Part shown: positions 33,075 to 40,965 of the stretch, piece after piece
Layout: every line of letters starts with the position of its first letter
Numbering within the stretch: the first letter of the stretch is position 1
Assembly (NCBI RefSeq): GCF_021129305.1
Contig: NZ_JAJOMB010000030.1
Span: forward strand, 47,085 to 111,084
Length of the DNA: 64,000 nucleotides
DNA from: Kineosporia babensis
GTDB taxonomy: Bacteria > Actinomycetota > Actinomycetes > Actinomycetales > Kineosporiaceae
Direction of reading: 5' to 3'
Program-made: the position numbers and the translations under genes
Notes under the pieces: generated by a model
Database searches by the model: none
Told to the model about the DNA's origin: nothing
Seen by the model: the letters and a program-made list of their open reading frames with translations, nothing else

Positions 33075-33905
33075 TCAGTGCACCACGGCCAGGGCGCTGC
33101 GGGAACGTGTGATCAGACCGTTACCTACCGAACCACCCTGACCGCTGTCCGACCACCCACGATTGCCCACTACGACCAGAGCGCAACTCCGCGAGGCCCG
33201 GGCCAGGACCGGCACGGCCGTGCCCTCGGCCAGTTCGTAGCGGGCCACCACCGTGGGGCACCAGCGCCGCACCCGGGCCACCGCCACCTCACCCAGCAGC
33301 TCGGCGTCGCGCAGCCCCCGACCCTCGTCCTCGGTCGTCGCCGGCGCGGAGACCGGCGCGGAGAAGGCCACCACGACCACCAGGGCCACGGCCTGCTGCG
33401 CGGCCCGCTCGGCCGCGAACGACAGCGCCCGCTCGGCCCCGGCCGAACCGTCGTAGCCCACCGTGATCGGCAGATCGGCTGCTTCCGCGCTCACCCCGGG
33501 GCTCACCACCACGACCGGGCAGCCGGCCCGGGCCACCACCGCAGCCGTGGCCTTGCCCAGCGCCTGAGGTGCGCCCAGCACCACCATCTCCGCACCGTGC
33601 GAGGCCTCGACCAGCGAACAACTGATCCCCGACAAGGCGGTCTGCAGGGTGACCGGCATCTGCGGCGCGATCACCCGGATCCGGGCCAGCGCATCGGCCA
33701 GCACCGCCCGCGAGGCATCTTCCAGCGGGCCGATCCGCCGCAGACCGGCCTCGGTCGTGCGCTCGGCGCCGCCCCACTCGGCCACGTGCAGAACCAGAAG
33801 TTCCGAGCCCCGGCGGACGGCGTCGGCCGCCGCCCACTCCAGGGCAGCCTGTGCGGATCGCGACCCGTCGTACCCGACGACGGTCCTGCGTTCGGAGTAC
33901 GTCAT
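33075..33905 (-). CDS. universal stress protein with two Usp domains
   Basis: A 276-residue tandem UspA protein. Domain 1 (about 5-140) starts TVVGYDGSRSAQAALEWAA; domain 2 (about 145-276) starts ITVGYDGSAGAERALSFAAERA. The ATP-binding G-2X-G-9X-G motif is clear in domain 2 (VVVGNRGWSDSGQGGSVGNGL) and degenerate in domain 1 (VVLGAPQALGKAT). I chose the ATG at 33905, with GGAGGGAG six bases before it. Such proteins are induced by hypoxia, starvation or stationary phase in actinobacteria. It stands alone. Confidence 0.93.
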   Translation of the reverse strand: MTYSERRTVVGYDGSRSAQAALEWAAADAVRRGSELLVLHVAEWGGAERTTEAGLRRIGPLEDASRAVLADALARIRVIAPQMPVTLQTALSGISCSLVEASHGAEMVVLGAPQALGKATAAVVARAGCPVVVVSPGVSAEAADLPITVGYDGSAGAERALSFAAERAAQQAVALVVVVAFSAPVSAPATTEDEGRGLRDAELLGEVAVARVRRWCPTVVARYELAEGTAVPVLARASRSCALVVVGNRGWSDSGQGGSVGNGLITRSRSALAVVH

Positions 33906-34053
33906 GACCAGCTCCCTCCGTGCCACTTCCCAGTGTGCGTGACGCAACCGGGCCTGGCCACGGGCGAAAGTCCTGCTGAGATGCGGAAAAAGCCCTCCTC
34001 GCAGGAGGTTCGCGGCCTCCTTGCCCAGCCTTCGATGAGCCGGAAGGCAGCAA

Positions 34054-34072
34054 GATCCACAAGACAGGCCCT
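34054..34072. repeat. solo copy of 19-base dispersed repeat
   Basis: GATCCACAAGACAGGCCCT differs at two positions from the right arm of the element at 36484-36502. It lies just upstream of the GNAT start (34084). A second arm is not seen nearby, so it may be a remnant. Confidence 0.55.
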
Positions 34073-34083
34073 AAGCTCGGGCC

Positions 34084-34677
34084 GTGCCGACCATTCGCGC
34101 GTACCGGCCCGAGGACCTTCCCGCCGTCCAGGACATCTGTGTGCGCACCGGTGATGCCGGCGCCGATGCCCGGGGCCGACACAGCACCGACGATCTACTG
34201 GGCGACTGCTTCGCCGCTCCCTACGTCACGCTGGAACCGCAGTTCGCCTTCATCCTCGAAGACGCCGGCCAAGCCGTGGGCTACGTGCTGGGCACGGCCG
34301 ACACCGCGGGATTCGTGCAGCGCTACACCGAGTCCTGGGTGCCCTACCTCAGACAGCGTTACCCCCAGCCGCACGCCGAGAGCGACCGGTTCCTGCTGGA
34401 GCTGGGCCTGAACCCCGAGCGCATGCTCGCGGAGGGCCTGGCTGCCTACCCGGCCCACCTGCACATCGATCTGCTGCCGCAGGCGCAGGGCCAGGGCTTC
34501 GGCCGGCAGCTCATCCACCGTTTCCTGCAGACCGTGCGGGCGGCCGGCGCGCCCGCCGTGCACCTTGGGGTGGCCGAGTCCAACACCGGCGCGATCGCGT
34601 TCTACCAGCGGCTCGGCTTCGAGCGGCTGCCCGTCGACGGAATCCATTTGGGCCGATCCACCGAGGTGACCTCCTGA
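34084..34677 (+). CDS. GNAT family N-acetyltransferase
   Basis: A 197-residue acetyl-CoA-dependent acyltransferase. IRAYRPEDLPAVQDICVRTGD starts the fold. The acetyl-CoA-binding motif A is LPQAQGQGFGRQLIHRFL (near 138-155), and GVAESNTGAIAFYQRLGFERL is motif B. The sequence resembles the HAT-like domain of bacterial O-GlcNAcase-associated GNATs. The GTG start at 34084 lacks a clear Shine-Dalgarno. It overlaps the next gene by one base and so is coupled to the Fe-ADH-like enzyme. Its acceptor substrate is unknown. Confidence 0.88.
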   Translation: MPTIRAYRPEDLPAVQDICVRTGDAGADARGRHSTDDLLGDCFAAPYVTLEPQFAFILEDAGQAVGYVLGTADTAGFVQRYTESWVPYLRQRYPQPHAESDRFLLELGLNPERMLAEGLAAYPAHLHIDLLPQAQGQGFGRQLIHRFLQTVRAAGAPAVHLGVAESNTGAIAFYQRLGFERLPVDGIHLGRSTEVTS

Positions 34678-35822
34678 TGCCCAGCTTCGCGCTGACCCTG
34701 CCCGGCGACATCCGCTTCGGCGCCGGACGGGCCGGTGAGGCCGCCGCCCTGACCGATCAGGCCGCCGACGGTGGAGCCGTGCTCCTGGTCACCGGCGCCT
34801 CGGACCGGCACGCCGCTCCCCTGCGGGCCCAGCTCAAGGCGCCGGTCGTGACCGTGCGGGCCGAGGGCGAGCCGACGGTCGAGGCGGTGCAGGCTGCGGT
34901 TGCCCAGGCGCGCCAGGCCAACGTCACGGCCGTGCTCGGTGTCGGTGGTGGCTCGGCCCTGGACACGGCCAAGGCCGTAGCCGCGCTGGTGCACAACGGC
35001 GAACCGCTCGACCACCTGGAGGTGGTGGGCCACGGCCGGCCCCTGACCGGCCCGGTCCTGCCCTGGATCGCGGTGCCGACCACGGCCGGCACCGGTTCCG
35101 AAGTCACCCGCAATGCGGTCCTGACGGCCGGCCGGGTCAAGGTCAGCCTGCGCTCGCCCGCCCTGCTGGCCCGCGCGGCGGTGGTCGATCCCGACCTGCT
35201 GCAGGGACTCCCGCGCACACCGCTGGTGCACGGCGGCCTGGACGCCTTGGTCCAGCTGGTCGAGCCGTTGCTGTCGTGCCGGGCCAACCCGGTCACCGAT
35301 GCGCTGGCCCGGCAGGGGCTGACCGCCTCGCTGCGCTCGCTGCCCCGGGCGGCCGCCGAAGGCACCGACGATCCGCAGGTCCGCGAGGACCTGGCCCTGG
35401 CCTCGATGCTGGGCGGCATCTGTCTGGCCAATGCCGGCCTGGGCGCGGTGCACGGCCTGGCCGGAGTGGCCGGCGGAATGCTCGGCGCCCCGCACGGCGC
35501 GTTGTGCGCGGCGTTTCTGGCCGGGGTGCTGCAAGCCGATCTTGAGGCATTGCGCCGCGCTCCCGATCAAAGTGTTCAGAACCGGTTCGAGGCCCTCGCA
35601 GAATTGGTCACGCGTACAACTGGGGCTGGCGCGGAAAAGGCGGTGAGTGCGCTCGGCGATCTGGTCCGCAGCCTCGGTGTGCCCGGCCTGGACGAGCTCG
35701 GCCTGCGTGACGAACACGTCGCTGAGCTGGTCGAGGGCGCTGCGGCGGCCTCTTCGACGAAGGCGAATCCGATTTCGCTGACAGTTGTCGAACTGACTCG
35801 CGCGGTGGAGATTTCCCGGTAA
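34677..35822 (+). CDS. iron-containing alcohol dehydrogenase-like protein with altered metal site
   Basis: A 381-residue Fe-ADH/glycerol-dehydrogenase-like enzyme. The NAD-binding GVGGGSALDTAKA (88-100) and PTTAGTGSE (134-142) are canonical. Of the four metal positions known from FucO, Asp189, His259 and His273 are present, but the second (His four residues after the Asp) is Gln193. The catalytic His four residues after His259 is Gly263. Sequences with DALxQLxEP exist as a clade, so this is a lineage trait and may mean a different metal or substrate. It is translationally coupled to the upstream GNAT gene. Confidence 0.87.
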   Translation: MPSFALTLPGDIRFGAGRAGEAAALTDQAADGGAVLLVTGASDRHAAPLRAQLKAPVVTVRAEGEPTVEAVQAAVAQARQANVTAVLGVGGGSALDTAKAVAALVHNGEPLDHLEVVGHGRPLTGPVLPWIAVPTTAGTGSEVTRNAVLTAGRVKVSLRSPALLARAAVVDPDLLQGLPRTPLVHGGLDALVQLVEPLLSCRANPVTDALARQGLTASLRSLPRAAAEGTDDPQVREDLALASMLGGICLANAGLGAVHGLAGVAGGMLGAPHGALCAAFLAGVLQADLEALRRAPDQSVQNRFEALAELVTRTTGAGAEKAVSALGDLVRSLGVPGLDELGLRDEHVAELVEGAAAASSTKANPISLTVVELTRAVEISR

Positions 35823-35982
35823 TCAACGATCCGCCGTCTGGGTGTTTTCATTTATCACCAACCTCACAGCACGCAACTGACCTGCGGTTTTTCTGTGAGC
35901 TTCAAGAAAAGGGCTACTGACCGACGAGTAGAGCGAGTAGCGTCCTGTCCCACGCACCATTCAAGTGGGGGAAACGAAACGA

Positions 35983-36429
35983 ATGTCTGCCGAGATAGGG
36001 CGCAGATTCCGGGTCGTCGCGGGGATCGACCTGACACCGTCCAACGTCACTATTGCCCGCCGGGCCGCCGATGAGGCACGGGCCCGGCACGTACCTCTCG
36101 TCCTGGTGCACGCCCTTCGGGTGCCCGACCGGGACGTGGGCGCGATGCGGGCCCCGGCCCCGTCGCCGGAGGTCCTGATCAGCACCGCGCACTGGCTGGA
36201 GTCCATCGCCGAGCCGCTGCGGGCCGGGATGAGCCCGCTGCCGGTCAGCACCCGGGTGATTGCCGGGCGCGCCGACGACGTCCTGATCGCCGAGTCGCTC
36301 ACCGCCACCCTGGTCGTGGTCGGCGAGGACCAGTGCGGCATCGTCGCCGCCGAGGTGGCGCACCGGGGCTGCTCACCGCTGCTGGTGGTCCGTCCGGGCC
36401 AGAAGCAACTGTTCCCGGTGTCCTTCTAG
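35983..36429 (+). CDS. single-domain universal stress protein
   Basis: A UspA-fold protein of about 148 residues: FRVVAGIDLTPSNVTIARRAADEARARHVPLVLVHAL at the start and TATLVVVGEDQCGIVAAEVAHRGCSPLLVVRPG at the end. The G-2X-G-9X-G ATP motif is not intact (GEDQCGIVAAEV), so it may not bind ATP. ATG 35983 follows a GTGGGGGAAACG leader, also seen upstream of the gene at 40966. The preceding 160 bases are AT-rich for this genome and probably hold the promoter. Its stop touches the inverted-repeat element at 36428. Confidence 0.8.
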   Translation: MSAEIGRRFRVVAGIDLTPSNVTIARRAADEARARHVPLVLVHALRVPDRDVGAMRAPAPSPEVLISTAHWLESIAEPLRAGMSPLPVSTRVIAGRADDVLIAESLTATLVVVGEDQCGIVAAEVAHRGCSPLLVVRPGQKQLFPVSF

Positions 36430-36502
36430 GGTCTGTCCTGTGGATCCTGGCCGTGGCGCCCCGGGTGCCCCGCAGTAGGCAAAGATCCGCAGGACAGGCC
36501 CT
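36428..36502. repeat. 75-base element with 19-base terminal inverted repeats
   Basis: AGGGTCTGTCCTGTGGATC (36428-36446) and GATCCGCAGGACAGGCCCT (36484-36502) are inverted repeats with two mismatches, around a 37-base GC-rich centre. It lies exactly between two convergent genes, whose stops touch it. It may serve as a bidirectional terminator, and because related arms occur at 34054 and 14166 it also looks like a MITE or IS-end-derived element. Confidence 0.65.
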
Positions 36503-36504
36503 GG

Positions 36505-37980
36505 CTACTGCTTCACCAGCATGCCGGTGGCGACCTTGAACGGGTTGCCACCGTCGTTCCACCAGAAGGCGGCCCGACCGACCACGTTCTGCGTCACCCG
36601 CAGGGACGCCTCCTCGGGGCAGGCGTGGTCGGGGTCGTCCTCGATCACCACGTTCAGCCGCAGTTCCAGGTCGGCCACCTTGCTCACCGTCGCCCGGCCC
36701 GAACACGCCAGTTCCTCCAGCCGGACCTGTCCGCCGCCGGTACCCGCGGCCAGGTCGAGCCGCAGTTCCCACTGGTTCTGCGAGGCGGCGGGCTGGTAGG
36801 CCGTACCCCGCCACTCGCCGGAGAACCCGCTCGGTACCTCGCCGGCGGCCACCGGGGCCGGCTTGCGCTCGGGCTCCGGATCGGGAGCGGGTTCGGCCGG
36901 GGGATTCTCGGCCCGCACCAGACTCTCCGGCGAGGACGCCAGGTCGTCGAACGGGTTCACCATCCAGAACGCCCCGGCCAGCAGCAGGCCCACGGCAACT
37001 ACCACCAACGGACGCGCGGAGCGGCGCCCGCCGATGTCGGGACCGCCGTACGCCGGTACCCCTACGGCTGTGGTCGTGGCCGCCGCCGGGCGGATCGGGG
37101 TGGTGAGCGTCGCCTCGTCCACCATTCCGGCCGCCGTGGCCACCAAACGTCCTACATCGTCGGGTACTTCGTCGGTGACCCGATGCCCGAGCAATCGCAT
37201 CAGCACCTGCTGTGAGCCGGGCCGCCGAGCCGGGTACTGGTCCAGGCAGGTGTGCAGCAGCTCGGCCAGTTCGGGCGGCACACCCCGCAGATCCGGCTCC
37301 CCCTCAAGGATCCGCTGCAGCACGTCACCCACATGCTCCCCCTGGAACGGCGGCAGCCCGGTGGCGGCGTAAGCGATGACCGAGGCCCAGGCGAACACGT
37401 CGGCCGCCGGGGAGACCGGCCCACCCCGGATCTGCTCGGGCGCCATGTAGGCGGGGGTTCCGGCCACCTCGTCGAGGTCGGCCAGCTCGGGCATCTGCTC
37501 GTAGGCCACCCCGAAGTCGATCACCCGGGGCCCGTCCGGCGAGAGCATCACGTTCGACGGCTTGAAATCCCGGTGCACCACCCCGGCCTGGTGGATCGCG
37601 GCCAGAGCGGTGGCGGTCCCGAGCGCCAGCCAGTGCAGGCCGGTACCGGCCAGCGGGCCCTCCTGCGACACCCGCTGCTGCAGCGAGGGCCCCTCGATGT
37701 ACTCGCTGACGATGTAGGGCGAGGCGCCGTGCAGGTCAGCGTCGAGCACCCGGGCCGTGCAGAACGGGGGCACCCGCCGGGCCGCCGCGATCTCCCTGGC
37801 CAGCTGCTCCCGGGGCTTGGCCGCGAACGGGCCCGGATGCAGCTGCTTCACCGCGACCCGCCGACCGGAGGGGGCCTCGGCCAGGTAGACCACGCCCTGC
37901 CCGCCGGAGCCGAGCCGGGCCAGCACCCGGTACTCGCCGAGCTGGGCCGGGTCCTGCGCGGACAGTCCCGATGCGAGCAT
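36505..37980 (-). CDS. receptor-type Ser/Thr protein kinase
   Basis: A 491-residue PknB-like kinase. The kinase domain spans about 17-270: glycine loop LGSGGQGVVY, catalytic Lys45 (VAVKQL), HRDFKPSN with Asp138, DFG at 155-157 and APE at 180-182. A single membrane helix lies at 324-341 (PLVVVAVGLLLAGAFWMV). A Pro/Glu-rich stretch follows, then an extracellular domain of about 115 residues with two Cys (ELACSG; HACPEE) that I do not recognise; GFSGEWRGTAYQ suggests a small beta-barrel. It probably senses an external signal and phosphorylates cytoplasmic targets. Confidence 0.93.
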   Translation of the reverse strand: MLASGLSAQDPAQLGEYRVLARLGSGGQGVVYLAEAPSGRRVAVKQLHPGPFAAKPREQLAREIAAARRVPPFCTARVLDADLHGASPYIVSEYIEGPSLQQRVSQEGPLAGTGLHWLALGTATALAAIHQAGVVHRDFKPSNVMLSPDGPRVIDFGVAYEQMPELADLDEVAGTPAYMAPEQIRGGPVSPAADVFAWASVIAYAATGLPPFQGEHVGDVLQRILEGEPDLRGVPPELAELLHTCLDQYPARRPGSQQVLMRLLGHRVTDEVPDDVGRLVATAAGMVDEATLTTPIRPAAATTTAVGVPAYGGPDIGGRRSARPLVVVAVGLLLAGAFWMVNPFDDLASSPESLVRAENPPAEPAPDPEPERKPAPVAAGEVPSGFSGEWRGTAYQPAASQNQWELRLDLAAGTGGGQVRLEELACSGRATVSKVADLELRLNVVIEDDPDHACPEEASLRVTQNVVGRAAFWWNDGGNPFKVATGMLVKQ

Positions 37981-38279
37981 GCCGAATCACCCCTGACCCA
38001 AGCTACGTCAGAAATGTCCGATTCGACAGGGATCCGTCCGGCCCCTACTGCGCCGGAGCGGCTCCGGCCGCGAACCGCCGCAATCCTTGCGGCTCAGATG
38101 CTTTCCATTGGCTACAGAGGGCCAGCCGGGCAACGACCGCAACGAGAGCACCGACGTCTACTGTTCGATCTTTCTTGCCTGCCACAGTTCGACGTGGGCT
38201 GGTTCACCGCACTCGGCCAGCCGCGTAACAAAACGGGAATACGGAAGACAGGCGCCCCTTCCGTAACGGAAGATTCAGC
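37981..38279. other. intergenic region with two tandem hairpins
   Basis: No gene is supported in these 299 bases. Two perfect hairpins follow each other: GCCGGAGC-g-GCTCCGGC at 38052-38068 and GCCGCAA-tcc-TTGCGGC at 38077-38093. They could be part of the 5' leader of the small membrane protein gene at 38280 or an attenuator-like structure. Promoters for the divergent kinase gene and the 38280 gene must be here. Confidence 0.5.
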
Positions 38280-38696
38280 GTGCCTCTCAGACCTCCGCCG
38301 GGCTGGCGTCCTCTGGTCGACGCCCACACCGAGCAGCACCGTCGCAGGGTCGTCCTCGGCGTGACCAGCGTCATCGCCCTGCTCGGCATCACCCTGGCCA
38401 CGCTCACCTTCAGCGCCGGGATGCTGGCCTGGATCAGCACCCCGGACGGGTACTCGTTCTGGGACACCTGCTGGGTCAACGACGGCAGCGAGGAAGCGGA
38501 CGGCGAGCCGATCGTGTCGGTCAGCTGCTCCGAGCCGCACGACTACGTCAGCGGCGAAGAGGTGGACGACCCCGACGACTGCCCGGCCGACTCCGAGGGG
38601 TACGTGGACGAGGGCTACGCCATCTACTGCCTCGAGTTGCCGCACGAGAGCGCCGGCCAGAAGCAGGACGACGGCCTGCAAGGTATGCGGGGGTAG
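38280..38696 (+). CDS. small membrane protein with LppU/septum-formation-like domain
   Basis: A 138-residue protein with an N-terminal cytoplasmic Arg-rich segment, one membrane helix at about 25-50 (VVLGVTSVIALLGITLATLTF), and an extracytoplasmic domain with four Cys. The pattern WDTCWVND...VSVSCSEPHDYVSGEEV...DCPADSEGYV...YCLEL matches the small Cys-paired domain seen in LppU and septum-formation proteins of actinobacteria; two disulfides are likely. The GTG start is at 38280 and no clear Shine-Dalgarno is seen. The function is not known. Confidence 0.75.
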   Translation: MPLRPPPGWRPLVDAHTEQHRRRVVLGVTSVIALLGITLATLTFSAGMLAWISTPDGYSFWDTCWVNDGSEEADGEPIVSVSCSEPHDYVSGEEVDDPDDCPADSEGYVDEGYAIYCLELPHESAGQKQDDGLQGMRG

Positions 38697-38736
38697 CGGC
38701 CTTCGGCAGCGGATGGGCCGACCGGGGAATAGTCGT

Positions 38737-38754
38737 TGAGACAATCGCGTCTCA
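38737..38754. promoter_or_regulatory. TetR operator candidate, distal copy
   Basis: TGAGACAATCGCGTCTCA: six-base arms TGAGAC/GTCTCA around a six-base centre. It lies 20 bases (centre to centre) from a second site at 38757-38774. Both precede the TetR gene at 38800. Confidence 0.75.
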
Positions 38755-38756
38755 CA

Positions 38757-38774
38757 TGAGACAGTCTTGTCTCA
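38757..38774. promoter_or_regulatory. TetR operator candidate, proximal copy
   Basis: TGAGACAGTCTTGTCTCA: a better inverted repeat (seven-base arms, four-base centre) of the same form as the distal copy. It ends 25 bases before the TetR start, which fits autorepression of the TetR-MFS operon. Confidence 0.8.
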
Positions 38775-38799
38775 ATCCCTCAGTTCTTAAGGACCCTCC

Positions 38800-39360
38800 G
38801 TGACCTCCCGGGACGCGATCCTGGCAGCGGCCCAACGCTGCCTGAACGCCGATGCACGGGCCTCGATGACCGACCTCGCCACTGCGGCGGGGGTCGGCCG
38901 GGCCACCTTGCACCGGCACTTCTCCACCCGCGACGAGTTGCTGCACGAGCTCGGTACCCGGTCGCTGGACCGCTGGCAGCAGAGCATGCGCGGCGCCGGG
39001 GTGGCCGAGGCGATCGCCTCCGGCCAGGCCGGGCCGATCGAGGCCTGCCTGCGCGACCTGCTCAGCCGTTACCTGGCCGACTTCGACGACTTCGGCTTCA
39101 CGCTCACCGACCCGTACCTGCGCTCGGCCCCTGACCTGATGGAACGCACCGAGCAACTGTCCGAGGAGGAGACCGCTCTGCTGGCCGCCGGGCAGCGGGC
39201 CGGCCTGCTGCGGGCCGACCTGGACCCGCGCTGGCTGTCCTCGGCGGTCTACGGCATCCTCGTCGCCGCTCGCGACGCGGTCACCTTCGGCCGGATCGCC
39301 CGGCGTGACCTGGACGAGTACGTGCTCGTCACCTTCCTGGAAGGGACCCGGGCCCGATGA
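38800..39360 (+). CDS. TetR family regulator of the adjacent efflux gene
   Basis: A 186-residue repressor. The helix-turn-helix is at about 5-48 (RDAILAAAQRCLNADARASMTDLATAAGVGRATLHRHFSTRDELL). The C-terminal domain is helical. The start is GTG 38800, with AAGGA nearby. Its stop overlaps the MFS start by 4 bases. The two tandem 18-base inverted repeats immediately upstream are almost certainly its operators, so a drug or metabolite that binds the C-terminal domain would induce both genes. Confidence 0.93.
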   Translation: MTSRDAILAAAQRCLNADARASMTDLATAAGVGRATLHRHFSTRDELLHELGTRSLDRWQQSMRGAGVAEAIASGQAGPIEACLRDLLSRYLADFDDFGFTLTDPYLRSAPDLMERTEQLSEEETALLAAGQRAGLLRADLDPRWLSSAVYGILVAARDAVTFGRIARRDLDEYVLVTFLEGTRAR

Positions 39361-40838
39361 GCGCTCCCACCACGACCAAGATCGAGTCCCCACCGCGCCG
39401 CTGGGCCGGCCTGGCCGTGCTGGCCGCCAGCCTGCTGGTGGTGGTGATGGACATGACGGTGCTGAACGTGGCGCTGCCGGACCTGATCGCCGACCTGCGC
39501 CCGAGCGCGGTCTCCCAGCTGTGGATCGTCGACGCCTACCCGGTGGTGCTGGCCGGGCTGCTGGTCCCGGTCGCCGCGCTGGCCGACCGCTGGGGCCGTA
39601 AACGCATGCTGCTGGCCGGTTTCACGGTGTTCGCGGTGGCCTCGCTGCTGGTGCTGTTCGCCGACTCGGCCGGTGCCGTGATCGCCCTGCGGGTCCTGCT
39701 CGGCGTGGGCGGCGCGATGATCATGCCGACCACCCTCTCGCTGATCCGCGCGCTCTTCCCCGATCCCACCGAACGCGCTCTGGCGCTGGGCATCTGGGCC
39801 GCGATGGCCTCGCTCGGCGGCGCCATCGGCCCGATCGTCGGCGGGGTGCTGCTGGAGGTGTTCAGCTGGCACTCGGCCTTCCTGGTGAACGTGCCGCTGA
39901 TGGTGGTGGCCGTGCTCGCCGGGGTGTTCCTGCTGCCGGAGAGCCGCTCCGAGCGCCCGGGCCGGCTGGACGCCCCCGGCGTGGTCCTGTCGGTCGGCGG
40001 GATGGTCGGGATCGTGTATGCGATCAAGCATCTGAGCAAGTACGGCGTGGACGTGCCGACCATCGTGATCGCCGTGGTGGCCCTGCTGGCGATGACGGCC
40101 TTCGTGCGGCGCTGCCTGACCCAGCCGGAACCGATGCTGGCGGTCGGGCTTTTCGCCGATCCGGTGTTCCGCGCCGGTGTGCTGTCCGCACTTTCGCACA
40201 GCACGGTGTTCATCGCCCTGCTGCTGGTGGGTTCTCAGTGGCTGCAACTGGTCGAGGGCTACTCCCCACTGATGGCCGGAGCGGCCCTGCTGCCGAGCGC
40301 GCTGGGCGGCCTGATCGGCTCACCCTTCGCCCCGGCCCTGGCCGCCCGGATCGGGGTGCGCACGGTGATCACGTCGGGCCTGCTGGTCGCCGCCGTGGGT
40401 CTGCTCGTCATCTTCCTTCTGCCCCGGCCGCTTCCGTACGCCGGGGTGGCGATCGCGCTGTTCATGGTCGGCCTGGGCGGCGCCGCCCTCGGCGTCGGCT
40501 CGGCCCTGATCATGGGCCGTTCACCCGCGCACCAGGCCGGTTCCGCGGCGGCGATCGAGGAGATGTCGTTCGAGATCGGCGCCGTGCTGGGCGTGGCCGT
40601 GCTCGGCAGCATCGCCGGCGTGGTCTACCGCTCCGGACTGCCGGCGGACGCCGGGAGCGAGGCCACCGAATCGGTCGCCGGGGCGCTGGGCACCGGTTTC
40701 GAGCAGGTCGCGACCGCCTCGTTCACCGACTCCTTCGCCGCTGTGGGCCTGATCGGGGCGATCGTGATGCTGGTCGCATCGGCGCTGGCGTGGCGGTCCA
40801 TCCCGCGCGACCTGAGCCTCTCGGACGTGCACCACTGA
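39357..40838 (+). CDS. MFS drug efflux transporter, DHA2 (14-helix) family
   Basis: A 493-residue proton-coupled exporter with 14 hydrophobic segments. LVVVMDMTVLNVALPDLIADL is the family start (motif D1), and LADRWGRKRMLLAG is motif A. GPIVGGVLLEVFSWHSAFLVNVPL carries motif C. It belongs to the EmrB/QacA/SmvA group that exports cationic or hydrophobic drugs. It is coupled to the upstream TetR gene, so expression is probably induced by its own substrates. Confidence 0.94.
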   Translation: MSAPTTTKIESPPRRWAGLAVLAASLLVVVMDMTVLNVALPDLIADLRPSAVSQLWIVDAYPVVLAGLLVPVAALADRWGRKRMLLAGFTVFAVASLLVLFADSAGAVIALRVLLGVGGAMIMPTTLSLIRALFPDPTERALALGIWAAMASLGGAIGPIVGGVLLEVFSWHSAFLVNVPLMVVAVLAGVFLLPESRSERPGRLDAPGVVLSVGGMVGIVYAIKHLSKYGVDVPTIVIAVVALLAMTAFVRRCLTQPEPMLAVGLFADPVFRAGVLSALSHSTVFIALLLVGSQWLQLVEGYSPLMAGAALLPSALGGLIGSPFAPALAARIGVRTVITSGLLVAAVGLLVIFLLPRPLPYAGVAIALFMVGLGGAALGVGSALIMGRSPAHQAGSAAAIEEMSFEIGAVLGVAVLGSIAGVVYRSGLPADAGSEATESVAGALGTGFEQVATASFTDSFAAVGLIGAIVMLVASALAWRSIPRDLSLSDVHH

Positions 40839-40965
40839 GCGGGCCCCAGCCACCCCGTCCCCCATTGGGCGCAATCGGGTGACCGTACGCATCCGGACCC
40901 AACCATCACGAACGTCCCTCTAGGATCACCGGGAAACTTTCGGCCGATCCGTGGGGGAAACGGTT

